Below, in pieces: positions 1 through 7,977 of a stretch of 18,717 nt of DNA. Origin of the DNA: CAWHOW01 sp050013795 (GTDB taxonomy: Bacteria > Bacteroidota > Bacteroidia > Bacteroidales > CG2-30-32-10); contig JBEKEO010000040.1 of the NCBI GenBank assembly GCA_050013795.1, positions 1-18,717 of the forward strand, written 5' to 3'. Every line of letters starts with the position of its first letter. The stretch's first letter is position 1. The position numbers were made by a program, and so were the translations under genes. The notes beneath the pieces are model-generated. The model did no database searches and was not told the DNA's origin. It saw nothing but the letters and a program-made list of their open reading frames with translations.

Positions 1-477
1 AAAGTCATAATAATATTTTAATGTTAAGTTTACTTTTAATTGAAAATAACATCCGCCTCCTCCAGATACAATTATTGGTTGTGTTTTCCAATAACTAGAA
101 TTGTCGCAGAAAAAATTGACCCAAACAATTTTTTGTCCGAAGTTATTAATTACAGCAACATATTGCCGCTTATAAGCTGTTAAGTCATCTAGGACAACAC
201 TGTACTTTGCAGTACAGTCATTAATTAATTTGTCGATTTCTTTTATTTCATCAATTGTAAGGTCCGTTGATTTAGCATTTTTACAAATTAGAGGAAACAA
301 AGCGAATGATGCTGTGTCATATGTTAAAACAGCAGAATTGCTGTCATTGGCTGGAGGAATTTTCTGTGCTTTAATAATAGACTTATTTTCATTAACTTTT
401 GAAGAAGATTTATCATTGCTTTGTCCACAAGAAATTGTCAACAGAAGAGCTAAAACGTAAACGATAATCTGCCTCAT
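1..477 (-). CDS. Putative lipoprotein of unknown function, partial (3' end outside window)
   Basis: The frame opens with ATG at 477 and stays open for 159 codons to the left edge without a stop, so the C-terminus is missing. The N-terminus has one Arg, then a hydrophobic stretch (VYVLALLLTIS) and Cys17 in the context TISC-GQS. This reads as a lipoprotein signal peptide, although Thr at -3 is not the ideal lipobox residue. The mature part begins polar and Ser/Asn/Lys rich (residues 18-35), as in a linker. Further on it has several cysteines and a Gly-rich stretch GGGGCYF near residue 143. I recognise no domain, so no function is assigned. The opposite-strand frame at 230-460 is a shadow. It may share a transcript with the doubtful frame at 517-750. 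Likely location: an envelope membrane, lipid anchored. Confidence 0.7.
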   Translation of the reverse strand, partial: MRQIIVYVLALLLTISCGQSNDKSSSKVNENKSIIKAQKIPPANDSNSAVLTYDTASFALFPLICKNAKSTDLTIDEIKEIDKLINDCTAKYSVVLDDLTAYKRQYVAVINNFGQKIVWVNFFCDNSSYWKTQPIIVSGGGGCYFQLKVNLTLKYYYDF

Positions 478-516
478 AATTTATAATTTAAAATGTACAC
501 AACTAATTTATAGGAA

Positions 517-750
517 TTACATCGTAAGTGCAATACGCCTTAAATCGGTTGCTTTGCTCTTACAAATATAATCCTTTATTTCCCTGAAATTATAAAATTT
601 CAATCCTTTAGCGAACAATGTATTGAGAAAAGTATAGTTAAAAGCCATACAACTCTTTGCTTTCACATCAATTATTGCATCATTCAGTGCTTTTTTAGCT
701 GTTTTATAGCTTTTTTCGCTAATTATTGGGTGAAACTTTGAATCTTTCAA
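517..750 (-). CDS. Hypothetical 77-codon frame, doubtful, possible gene remnant
   Basis: This is an open frame of 77 codons on the leftward strand, ending 39 bp before the lipoprotein gene. It has no good start: the first usable codon is TTG at 750, the first internal ATG is at codon 35, and upstream in the same frame there is a TAA at 760-762. Beyond that TAA, the same frame runs through the 21-bp repeat array to an ATG at 906. It could therefore be the tail of a decayed gene whose N-terminal part was the repeat. The product is Lys-rich with an aromatic middle (FNYTFLNTLF) and matches no family I know. No signal peptide or membrane segment is visible. It may be non-coding. Confidence 0.3.
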   Translation of the reverse strand: MKDSKFHPIISEKSYKTAKKALNDAIIDVKAKSCMAFNYTFLNTLFAKGLKFYNFREIKDYICKSKATDLRRIALTM

Positions 751-763
751 GTGGTTTTTTTAA

Positions 764-910
764 TGTTTGCTTTCAAACAGTGAGTGTTTGCTTTCAAACA
801 GCGAGTGTTTGCTTTCAAACAGTGAGTGTTTGCTTTCAAACAGCGAGTGTTTGCTTTCAAACAGCGAGTGTTTGCTTTCAAACAGCGAGTGTTTGATGTG
901 AAACATTATT
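764..910. repeat. Array 1: 21-bp tandem repeats, six near-identical units plus one degenerate
   Basis: Six units start at 764, 785, 806, 827, 848 and 869, each exactly 21 bp. The core is TGTTTG-CTTT-CAAACA, a perfect 6-bp inverted repeat around a 4-nt loop, followed by a five-base tail GYGAG. The only difference among the six is T or C in that tail. A seventh unit from 890 has a changed centre and tail but keeps the outer arms TGTTT and AAACA. On the leftward strand the array is open from ATG 906 to TAA 760-762 and reads MFHIKH followed by six copies of SLFESKH. In that frame the T/C difference is a synonymous Ser codon (TCA/TCG). The repeats are contiguous with no spacers, so this is not a CRISPR. 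Confidence 0.95.
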
Positions 911-924
911 CTGCATGGGTAAAT

Positions 925-952
925 AAAAAACCCGCCTTAAAATTAAGGCAGG
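925..952 (-). terminator. Intrinsic terminator-like hairpin, leftward
   Basis: GCCTTAA at 934-940 pairs perfectly with TTAAGGC at 943-949, and CC/GG pairs extend the stem outward past one mismatch. On the leftward strand the stem is followed by six T (930-925) and more T-rich sequence, the classic intrinsic terminator layout. The rightward side lacks a T tract. No leftward gene is evident between this hairpin and 1095, so its transcript is unknown. It would block read-through from the right into array 1. Confidence 0.55.
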
Positions 953-1052
953 CGCATATAAAACATTAACATGGCTTGGTTATATCTTTAACAGCTCATT
1001 ATTTAGCAACTATTTAACAAGGGCTTTAATGATTAATTAGCCTTAAAAACAC

Positions 1053-1060
1053 TATTTTTG
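1053..1060 (+). promoter_or_regulatory. Bacteroidota-type -7 promoter element upstream of the flippase gene
   Basis: TATTTTTG followed by C fits the Bacteroidota -7 consensus TAnnTTTG. It lies 34 bp upstream of the TTG start of the flippase, which leaves room for a short leader. A convincing -33 TTTG was not found at the expected distance. This is the likely promoter for the rightward cluster. Confidence 0.5.
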
Positions 1061-1094
1061 CAAATTAATTTAAAAGAAATAAAGTAAAACTATT

Positions 1095-2585
1095 TTGAAT
1101 CCTATAAGAAAACTTGCCGGACAAACAGCTATCTACGGGTTGAGCAGTATTGTAGGGCGTGTGCTTTCCTATCTTTTAATTCCCATTTATACAAGGGTTT
1201 TTATACCTGCCGAATATGGCACGGTGAACGAAATGTATGCTTATGTTTCGCTGCTTATAGTTATCCTTACCTATGGTTTTGAAACAGGTTTTTTTAGGTT
1301 CACCGAATCGGAAACCAACAAAAATAAGGTTTACAGCACTGCGCTGATATCGCTGTTAACCACATCTTCCATATTTGTGCTGTTCGCCATATTTTTTTCT
1401 CACCCCATAGCCGATATGCTGCGCTACCCTAACAACAGCGAATATGTTGTATGGTTTGCCCTTATCATAGCTTTGGATGCTTTATCAGCCATCCCCTTTG
1501 CCAAACTGCGCGCGCTTAACAAAGCCAAACGCTTTGCCGCCATAAAAATCATAAACATTGTTGCCAATTTATTGCTGAATATATTCTTTATTCTGCTTTG
1601 TCCTTACCTTGTTAAACATTCCATGCTTGGATGGCTAACCGATGTTGTTTATAAAGGGAAAGTGGGTGTGGGATATGTGTTCATTTCTAATCTTATTTCC
1701 AGCAGTATTACCATTATTTTGTTACTGCCTGAAATAGTAAAGACCAACTACCATTTCGATTTTGCTCTTTGGAAGAAAATGATGCGCTATTCATTGCCCC
1801 TGCTTATAGTTGGGTTTGCAGGAATTATTAATGAAACCATGGACAGGATATTCCTGAAATACATACTCCCCGAAAAAATAGCATTGTACCAGGTTGGCAT
1901 TTACGGAGCCTGTTACAAGATATCCATCATTATGACACTCTTTATACAGTCGTTTCGTTTTGCCGCCGATCCATTCTTTTTCTCGCAGGCGAAAGAGCAG
2001 AATGCGAAACAAGTATATGCCGATGTAATGAAATATTTCGTTATCATCTGCACATTCATTTTTCTTGTGGTGATGCTTTATATTGATATTGTCAAATATT
2101 TTGTAGGGGAAAAATATTACGAAGGGCTTCCGATTGTTCCTATTTTGTTGCTGGCGAATATGTGCCTTGGAATTTATTATAACCTGTCGATATGGTACAA
2201 ACTTACCGACAGAACGGGTTTTGGTGCTTATATTTCAATTATAGGGGCCATAATCACAACCGTCCTTAATGTTTGGTGGATACCTTTGATTGGCTATATG
2301 GGAAGTGCCTGGGCTACATTCATCTGTTATGCTTCCATGATGTTCATTTCTTATTTTTACGGGCAGAAGCATTATTATATTCAATACAACATGAAGCGAT
2401 TGCTTGGATATATTGGTTTGTCCGTTGCTTTATTTTTCATTAGCAAGTATGTTCGTTTTGATATGATGTTCATTCAATACATCTTCAACACTGTTCTTTT
2501 ATTGATATTTGTTGGCGTAGTTTATTCGTTAGAGAGATCAAATTTTATTAAGAAACCTGTCGGGGAAATAACAAACAAGCTCTGA
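1095..2585 (+). CDS. Oligosaccharide/polysaccharide flippase (Wzx/MATE-like)
   Basis: A 496-residue, strongly hydrophobic integral membrane protein of the length usual for polysaccharide-biosynthesis flippases with 12-14 membrane helices. Such proteins move undecaprenyl-linked glycans or related lipids across the inner membrane. The opening MNPIRKLAGQTAIYGLSS, followed by a Gly/Arg turn and PIYTRVF, is the typical N-terminus of Bacteroidota members. This supports the TTG start at 1095, as no ATG is available there. Short charged segments such as FALWKKMMRYSLP and FRFAADPFFF alternate with membrane segments. It is the first gene of the rightward cluster, 38 bp ahead of dut. The substrate cannot be read from the sequence; O-antigen, capsule or another envelope glycan are possible. 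The family call is firm, the substrate open. Confidence 0.88.
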   Translation: MNPIRKLAGQTAIYGLSSIVGRVLSYLLIPIYTRVFIPAEYGTVNEMYAYVSLLIVILTYGFETGFFRFTESETNKNKVYSTALISLLTTSSIFVLFAIFFSHPIADMLRYPNNSEYVVWFALIIALDALSAIPFAKLRALNKAKRFAAIKIINIVANLLLNIFFILLCPYLVKHSMLGWLTDVVYKGKVGVGYVFISNLISSSITIILLLPEIVKTNYHFDFALWKKMMRYSLPLLIVGFAGIINETMDRIFLKYILPEKIALYQVGIYGACYKISIIMTLFIQSFRFAADPFFFSQAKEQNAKQVYADVMKYFVIICTFIFLVVMLYIDIVKYFVGEKYYEGLPIVPILLLANMCLGIYYNLSIWYKLTDRTGFGAYISIIGAIITTVLNVWWIPLIGYMGSAWATFICYASMMFISYFYGQKHYYIQYNMKRLLGYIGLSVALFFISKYVRFDMMFIQYIFNTVLLLIFVGVVYSLERSNFIKKPVGEITNKL

Positions 2586-2594
2586 CAATTTTAG

Positions 2595-2602
2595 TATTTT
2601 TG
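2595..2602 (+). promoter_or_regulatory. Possible -7 promoter element ahead of dut
   Basis: TATTTTTG followed by CG lies in the 38-bp gap between flippase and dut, about 20 bp before the dut ATG. It is identical to the element upstream of the flippase. It suggests that dut and the downstream genes can also be transcribed on their own. No clear -33 partner was seen. Confidence 0.4.
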
Positions 2603-2623
2603 CGTTGAAAATCATCACAATAT

Positions 2624-3058
2624 ATGGAAGTTAAAATAGTAAACCATTCCAGGCATCCTTTACCTGCTTATGAAACCATGCATTCGGCAGGCATGGATTT
2701 AAGAGCCAGCCTCGATGCACCTGTTGTTTTAAAAACACTTGAAAGGGCATTGATTTCTACAGGTCTTTTTATTGAATTGCCTGTTGGTTTTGAAGCACAA
2801 GTTAGACCCCGCAGCGGGCTTGCTTTTAAAAAAGGAATAAGTGTGTTGAATACTCCCGGAACAATTGATGCCGATTACAGGGGAGAAATCAAAGTTATAC
2901 TTATCAATTTATCAAAGGATGATTTTATTGTTGAAGATGGCGAACGAATTGCACAAATGATCATTGCAAAACACGAAAGAGCCGAACTGACCGAAGTAAA
3001 CGAATTAGCCAAAACTTCTCGCGGAGCAGGAGGCTTTGGACATACCGGAACAAAATAA
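2624..3058 (+). CDS. dut: dUTP diphosphatase (dUTPase)
   Basis: Cytoplasmic trimeric enzyme that hydrolyses dUTP to dUMP and diphosphate. It keeps uracil out of DNA and supplies dUMP for dTMP synthesis. At 144 residues it has the standard length, and all five family motifs are present: motif 1 AGMDLRA (22-28), motif 2 PRSGLAFKKG (62-71), motif 3 LNTPGTIDADYRGE (75-88, with the catalytic Asp and substrate-contacting Tyr), motif 4 GERIAQMI (106-113), and motif 5 RGAGGFGHTG (133-142, P-loop-like and Phe-containing). The ATG at 2624 gives the normal N-terminus. The gene is followed 46 bp later by the nucleotidyltransferase start. Its place inside an envelope cluster is, from general knowledge, frequent in Bacteroidota and need not imply a functional link. 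Confidence 0.97.
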   Translation: MEVKIVNHSRHPLPAYETMHSAGMDLRASLDAPVVLKTLERALISTGLFIELPVGFEAQVRPRSGLAFKKGISVLNTPGTIDADYRGEIKVILINLSKDDFIVEDGERIAQMIIAKHERAELTEVNELAKTSRGAGGFGHTGTK

Positions 3059-3104
3059 TATTTTTTCGGAAAACACGTTTGTAAGAAATAAATATTTCAA
3101 TCAG

Positions 3105-4106
3105 ATGAAGATAATAATACCAATGGCAGGAATGGGCAAGCGTATGAGACCTCATACATTGACTATTCCTAAACCATTAATACGAATTGCCGGAAAACCT
3201 ATTGTGCAGCGACTTGTTGAAGATATTGCAAAGGTATGCAAGGAAAAGATTGATGAAATTTCATTTATCATAGGCGATTTTGGCAAAGAAGCTGAAGACA
3301 TGCTGTTGTCCATTGCTGCTAATGTAGGAGCAAAAGGGAAAATTTATTACCAGGATAATCCTCTTGGTACGGCACATGCAATATTATGTGCGGAGAAATC
3401 GCTGAACGGAAAGATCATTGTCGCTTTTGCCGATACATTGTTCAAGGCTGATTTTATTCTTGATGAATCCCGCGATGGAATAATTTGGGTTCATAAAGTA
3501 AAAGATCCGGGTTCATTTGGCGTAGTTAAAACTGACAAGAATGATGTAATTACCGATTTTGTTGAAAAACCGAAGAAATTTGTTTCCGACCTTGCAATTA
3601 TCGGTATCTATTATTTCAAAGACGGAGCAAATCTTAAAAAGGAATTGCAATTTCTAATTGATAACAATCTTCAGAAAAACGGAGAATTCCAGCTTACAGA
3701 TGCCCTTGAGAACATGAAGCAAAAAGGAACATCTTTTTATACCGGCAAAGTTGTTGAGTGGCTTGATTGCGGTAACAAAGATGCAACGGTATATACCAAT
3801 AAACGCATTCTCGAACTAAGCAATGGTGAAAAAAGGACTTCAAAAACTGCAGTTGTTGAAAATTCTATTATCATCCAGCCTTGTTATCTTGGCGAAAATG
3901 TAAAAATTACTAACTCTATCATTGGCCCTCATGTATCAATCGGCGAAAATACTACGATTGATTATTCCGTTATCACCAACAGCATTATACAATCAAACAC
4001 AAAGATATCCTGCGTAAACCTTGATAATTCAATGATAGGAAATTACGTAGAATATTTTGGCAGTAAAAAAGAGGTTAGTATTGGCGATTATACCGTATTA
4101 AGTTAA
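3105..4106 (+). CDS. Sugar-phosphate nucleotidyltransferase (NTP_transferase plus C-terminal beta-helix)
   Basis: Cytoplasmic enzyme predicted to make an NDP-sugar from a sugar 1-phosphate and an NTP for glycan assembly. The N-terminal signature is clear: AGMGKRMRPHTL then PKPL (residues 8-25), the nucleotide-binding G-x-G-x-R...PKP loop. Further family elements are DNPLGTAHA, FADTLF (metal/sugar region), FVEKPKK and GEFQLTDAL. The last 90 or so residues have isoleucine-rich hexapeptide-like steps (NSIIGPHVSIGEN), a left-handed beta-helix as in glucose-1-phosphate thymidylyl- or uridylyltransferase-like proteins. I chose ATG 3105 because MKIIIPMAGMG is the canonical start. A longer frame from TTG 3036 would overlap dut and add 23 unrelated residues. 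The exact sugar is not decidable here. Confidence 0.88.
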   Translation: MKIIIPMAGMGKRMRPHTLTIPKPLIRIAGKPIVQRLVEDIAKVCKEKIDEISFIIGDFGKEAEDMLLSIAANVGAKGKIYYQDNPLGTAHAILCAEKSLNGKIIVAFADTLFKADFILDESRDGIIWVHKVKDPGSFGVVKTDKNDVITDFVEKPKKFVSDLAIIGIYYFKDGANLKKELQFLIDNNLQKNGEFQLTDALENMKQKGTSFYTGKVVEWLDCGNKDATVYTNKRILELSNGEKRTSKTAVVENSIIIQPCYLGENVKITNSIIGPHVSIGENTTIDYSVITNSIIQSNTKISCVNLDNSMIGNYVEYFGSKKEVSIGDYTVLS

Positions 4107-4115
4107 ACTCTATAA

Positions 4116-5834
4116 ATGAATAAAATCAAAATCGTTCTGGTATTTTCGCTTTCGTTATTAATAATATCTTGCGGAATTTTCAAACACGGCCATAAAACTA
4201 CTATCACCGAAGATATTAAACTCGATAATACTTCCGATTTTATTGATGGTTGCAAGGAAAAAATTCTTGGTGATTTTGACAAAGCCATTGCTACTTTTAA
4301 ATCATGCATTAAAACCGATCCTTCAAATCCGGCCCCTCTATATGAGCTTGCAGGAATATATTACCAACAGAAAATTTATAAAGATGCTTTGCCCCTGATG
4401 GAAAAAGCAACTAAGATGGAACCCGGGAATCAATGGTTTCAGTTACTCTATGCTAATATTCTGATAGCACAACTCCGATACAAAGATGCCATTGCTGTTT
4501 ATGAGAACCTGGCCAAAACCAATCCTGAAAACATTGAATATTATTTCGACTGGGCTGCCGGGTATATATATTTAAATAAATATTCTGACGCTATTGATGT
4601 TTATAATATGATTGAGGAGAAAACGGGAGTTAATGAAGATATTTCTATGCAGAAAGAAAGGATTTATCTTATGCAGAATAAGCCTGATAAGGCCATTGAA
4701 GAAATTCAGAAGCTAATTAATGCTTTTCCTTCTGAACCTGATTTTTATAATATCATTGCCGACCTTTATCTGAAAAACAAGATGGAAGATAAAGCATTGG
4801 AAACATATAAGAAAATTCTTTCAATAGATCCGAATAATGGCAATGTGCATCTTTCTCTGGCTGATTATTACAGGGGAAAAGGAGAAAAAGATAAATCGTT
4901 CGAAGAATTAAAACATGCTTTTTCTAGTCAGGGTGTTGATATTGACACTAAAGTTAAAATATTACTCTCTTATTATACCGTTACCGAAAAATCAGATCAG
5001 CTTAAAGAGCAGGCATACACATTGATTGATATTCTACTAAAAGAACATCCAACGGAGGCAAAGGCATATTCAATTTACGGTGATTTTTTATATCGGGATA
5101 AAAAACTTAAAGAAGCAGAAGAACAATTTTTAAAAGTGTTGTCGCTTGACAGTTCAAAGTGGGATATTTGGGAACAGCTTTTAATAATTGATTCAGAATT
5201 GAATGATTATTCTTCTATTGAAAGCAATAGCAAACATGCTATTGAGCTATTTCCCGAACAACCAAGTCTTTATTTATTTAATGGTGAGGCTAAATATTTC
5301 CTAAAGAAGTATGACGAGGCGCTTACTTCGCTGAACAAGGGCATGATAATGGTTGTGGATAATAACGACCTGCTGAAGCAGTTTTATACTTTCATAGGAG
5401 ATGTGAATGCCGCTAAAAATAATTATACCGATGCTTTTGCAAACTACGACAAAGCTTTAATAATTGCCCCTCTTGATTATTATGTTTTAAATAACTACAG
5501 CTATTATATTTCCGTTCACGGAGGCGACCTTGATAAAGCAGCCGATATGGCTAAAAAGGCGGCAGAAGCTAATCCTGGTAATGCTTCATTTCTTGATACG
5601 TATGGTTGGGTTCTTTACAAACAAACCAAATATACCGATGCCGAGAAATGGTTAAGCAAAGCCTTAGAAAATAAAGGCGATTCGAGTGCTGTTATTCTGG
5701 AGCATTATGGTGATACTATGTATAAATTAAACCAGCCCGACAAAGCCATGGAATATTGGAACAAGGCAAAGCAAAAAGGAATGGGCTCTTTTTTGTTGGA
5801 TAAAAAAATAAACGAGAAGAAGTTATATGAATAA
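4116..5834 (+). CDS. Tetratricopeptide repeat (TPR) lipoprotein
   Basis: A 572-residue protein with a lipoprotein signal peptide: hydrophobic VLVFSLSLLIIS then Cys19. The rest is almost entirely TPR helical hairpins, recognisable from about residue 50 to 560 by the A..Y..A and spaced Pro pattern. Examples are DKALETYKKILSIDPNNG (about 225-242) and the conserved C-terminal run NYSYYI, DTYGWVLYKQTKY, HYGDTMYKL. TPRs are protein-interaction scaffolds, so a role in organising envelope proteins is inferred, with no catalytic residues. It starts 9 bp after the nucleotidyltransferase stop, and its end overlaps the next lipoprotein gene by 8 bp, which indicates translational coupling. This TPR - DUF4292 - EnvC-like order is one I associate with Bacteroidota genomes. 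Confidence 0.88.
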   Translation: MNKIKIVLVFSLSLLIISCGIFKHGHKTTITEDIKLDNTSDFIDGCKEKILGDFDKAIATFKSCIKTDPSNPAPLYELAGIYYQQKIYKDALPLMEKATKMEPGNQWFQLLYANILIAQLRYKDAIAVYENLAKTNPENIEYYFDWAAGYIYLNKYSDAIDVYNMIEEKTGVNEDISMQKERIYLMQNKPDKAIEEIQKLINAFPSEPDFYNIIADLYLKNKMEDKALETYKKILSIDPNNGNVHLSLADYYRGKGEKDKSFEELKHAFSSQGVDIDTKVKILLSYYTVTEKSDQLKEQAYTLIDILLKEHPTEAKAYSIYGDFLYRDKKLKEAEEQFLKVLSLDSSKWDIWEQLLIIDSELNDYSSIESNSKHAIELFPEQPSLYLFNGEAKYFLKKYDEALTSLNKGMIMVVDNNDLLKQFYTFIGDVNAAKNNYTDAFANYDKALIIAPLDYYVLNNYSYYISVHGGDLDKAADMAKKAAEANPGNASFLDTYGWVLYKQTKYTDAEKWLSKALENKGDSSAVILEHYGDTMYKLNQPDKAMEYWNKAKQKGMGSFLLDKKINEKKLYE

Positions 5835-6654
5835 ACGATTATCCGGCAATATTGTTTTACTGATAAGTTTTGTGCTGTTGTTTTTCCTTGCGTGTAATCC
5901 GCAGAAAAAGATCATTAAAGAACCTATTAAAGTTAAAGGTGCCGATTATCTTATTCAACAACTTAAAAAGAACGAATTCAAATTCAACAAGCTTAACATA
6001 AAGTTTTCCGTAACAGTTACTATAAATAAAAAGGAAAATTCCTTTGGAGGGAATATAAGAATACGAAAGGACAGCGCTATATGGCTTTCCATTTCGCCGG
6101 CGCTTGGCATTGAAGCTTTGCGTATATTAATAACCACCGATTCAATTAAACTGCTGAACAGGATTGAAACTACCTATTTCGTAAGCGATATCAAACTAAT
6201 TAACAGCATGCTTAAAACCGATTTGGATTTTGATATGCTGCAATCCATACTTATAGGAATTGATTTTTCATCTTATCAAAATGATGTGTTCAAGGCATCT
6301 GTTGATGGTGATAAATATTTGCTAAGTACTGTCGGTCGGGGAAAACTAAAAAAGCTTCTTAAAAATAAAGATGATAGCCTTCGTATATTAATGCAGGATA
6401 TTTGGCTTGATCCAAGTACCTATAAGATTACGAAGATTCGCATAAAGGAATTAAAAGAGAACCGTAAACTGGAAGCTGAATATTCCGATTTCGAGAAAGA
6501 AGACAGCGCTTTATTCCCTAAAAAAATTATCATCAATATTACTGACGATAAAACCAAGATTGAGATTGCAGGTGAAAATTCAAAAGTAGTTGAATCGGGA
6601 ATGCTTGAATTTCCATTCAATGTTAACAGCAGATATAAAAAGAATTTAAAATGA
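5827..6654 (+). CDS. DUF4292 family lipoprotein
   Basis: A 275-residue predicted lipoprotein: Lys/Arg start, hydrophobic IVLLISFVLLFFLA, then Cys23 followed by NPQKK. The mature part resembles the Bacteroidota DUF4292 family in its length, its place in the cluster and its beta-rich pattern (for example NSFGGNIRIRKDSAIWLSISP and a late EFPFNVNSRYKK). My impression is of a LolA/LolB-like half-barrel, which would suggest lipid or lipoprotein handling; that is inference, not shown. The ATG lies inside the end of the TPR gene (8-bp overlap) and the stop overlaps the EnvC-like start (ATGA), so the three are probably translated as a coupled set. The biochemical function of the family is unknown to me. 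Confidence 0.75.
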   Translation: MNKRLSGNIVLLISFVLLFFLACNPQKKIIKEPIKVKGADYLIQQLKKNEFKFNKLNIKFSVTVTINKKENSFGGNIRIRKDSAIWLSISPALGIEALRILITTDSIKLLNRIETTYFVSDIKLINSMLKTDLDFDMLQSILIGIDFSSYQNDVFKASVDGDKYLLSTVGRGKLKKLLKNKDDSLRILMQDIWLDPSTYKITKIRIKELKENRKLEAEYSDFEKEDSALFPKKIIINITDDKTKIEIAGENSKVVESGMLEFPFNVNSRYKKNLK

Positions 6655-7964
6655 CTTTGCGTTTTATTCTATTAATGAAAAACAGGTTTGCTGACATAAA
6701 AATTTATCGCATTCATCGTTACATTATAATCATGGTGTTGTTTTTTTTGGTGTGTCCGAATTCCTTTGCCCAGAGGACAAAAGAGAAACTCCAGGATGAT
6801 AAGCAACAGATCGAGAATGATATTACCTATACCAATAAACTTCTTTCCGAAACCAAGAAGAATAAACTCATTTCGCTTAACCAGCTTATCATTTTAAACA
6901 ATAAAATAAACCAGCGTGAAAATCTTATCGAAACAATTAATTCCCAGATACAGGATATCGACGATAATCTTTCCAGTAATTTCAGCGAAGTTGTTAAACT
7001 TACCGACCATTTAAAGCAGTTAAAACAGGATTATGCCAAAATGATAATCTTTGCTTATAAAAACCGAAATGCCTTTAATCGTCTTATGTTTCTTTTTGCC
7101 GCCTCCGATATTAATCAGGCTTTCTTGAGGCTTAAATATTTGCAGCAATATGCACGCTATCGCCACAAGCAAGCCGATTTAATCATGAAAACAGCCGTTT
7201 CGCTGACCGACAAAATAACACTGCTTAAAAACATTCGCTTTGATAAATCTATCCTTCTGAAAAACCATGAAGATCAGAAAAAACTGCTTGCACAGGAAAA
7301 AGAAGAAAAGAACAACTCCGTGAAGAAACTAATGCAAAAAGAAAAAGAACTGGTTAAATCCATCAAACAAAAAGAAAAAGAAGCAAAAAAACTGCAACAA
7401 TCAATTGAGGCCGTTATTACCGATGAAATAAATAAGGCTACTGAAAAAAGTAAAGTGGCTCCGGTTGTGCCAGTCAACAATACTAATGTTTTGATTTCCA
7501 ATACATCAAAAGAGTTAGGGTTAACCGATGCCGAAATCACCCTTTCGAACAATTTTAATTCAAACAAAGGCAAATTGCCTTGGCCTGCCGAAAAAGGCAT
7601 AGTTGTCACCACTTTTGGCGTCCATCCGCATCCAGTTTTCGGAAATATCAGTGTTAATAGCAATGGTATTGATATTTCAACCGACCAGGGAGCCAAAGCC
7701 CGTGCTGTGTTCGATGGCAAAGTTACCGGGGTTATTTCCGTTCCCGGAGCCAACCATGCTATTATTGTGCGCCATGGCGAATACTTAACGGTTTATTCCA
7801 ATCTTTCGTCAGTATTTGTAAAAACAGGCGATGCCGTTAAAACCAAGCAGGATATTGGAATTGTTGCCACCGACACCAATGAATCGAAAAATGAACTCCA
7901 TTTTGAAGTATGGTATGGCAAAACACTTACCAACCCCATAGACTGGCTTATACCGAATAAGTAA
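6651..7964 (+). CDS. EnvC-like murein hydrolase activator: coiled coil plus degenerate LytM (M23) domain
   Basis: A 437-residue exported protein. A hydrophobic segment ending in NSFAQ (about 24-41) is a signal peptide. ATGs at codons 9 and 28 are alternative starts, but ATG 6651 overlaps the preceding stop and suits coupling. Residues about 42-265 are charged coiled coil (KEKELVKSIKQKEKEAKK). Residues about 308-434 form a LytM/M23 fold (GIVVTTFGVHPHPVFG, GIDIST, ELHFEVW, NPIDWL). The zinc site is incomplete: Asp341 and His417 remain, but the His expected four residues before the Asp is Ser337, the His of the Y-x-H-L motif is Asn384, and the first His of H-x-H is Glu415. It is therefore probably a non-enzymatic regulator of amidases in septal peptidoglycan splitting, as known for E. 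coli EnvC. Partner amidases are not in the window. Confidence 0.85.
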   Translation: MTLRFILLMKNRFADIKIYRIHRYIIIMVLFFLVCPNSFAQRTKEKLQDDKQQIENDITYTNKLLSETKKNKLISLNQLIILNNKINQRENLIETINSQIQDIDDNLSSNFSEVVKLTDHLKQLKQDYAKMIIFAYKNRNAFNRLMFLFAASDINQAFLRLKYLQQYARYRHKQADLIMKTAVSLTDKITLLKNIRFDKSILLKNHEDQKKLLAQEKEEKNNSVKKLMQKEKELVKSIKQKEKEAKKLQQSIEAVITDEINKATEKSKVAPVVPVNNTNVLISNTSKELGLTDAEITLSNNFNSNKGKLPWPAEKGIVVTTFGVHPHPVFGNISVNSNGIDISTDQGAKARAVFDGKVTGVISVPGANHAIIVRHGEYLTVYSNLSSVFVKTGDAVKTKQDIGIVATDTNESKNELHFEVWYGKTLTNPIDWLIPNK

Positions 7965-7977
7965 TACCGTTTTAGCT

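Noticed and set aside
230..460. 76-codon rightward frame at the left edge
   Set aside because: It is antisense to the lipoprotein frame, which has a proper ATG, a signal peptide and a lipobox Cys.
764..910. CRISPR array
   Set aside because: Units are contiguous 21-mers with no variable spacers, and no cas gene is nearby. The same holds for 7978-8166.
3036..3104. Upstream TTG start for the nucleotidyltransferase
   Set aside because: It lies inside dut and adds 23 residues without family likeness. ATG 3105 gives the canonical MKIIIPMAG start.
7274..7753. 159-codon leftward frame inside the EnvC-like gene
   Set aside because: It mirrors the Lys/Glu-rich coiled coil as Phe/Ser-rich sequence and has no family likeness: a shadow of the real gene.
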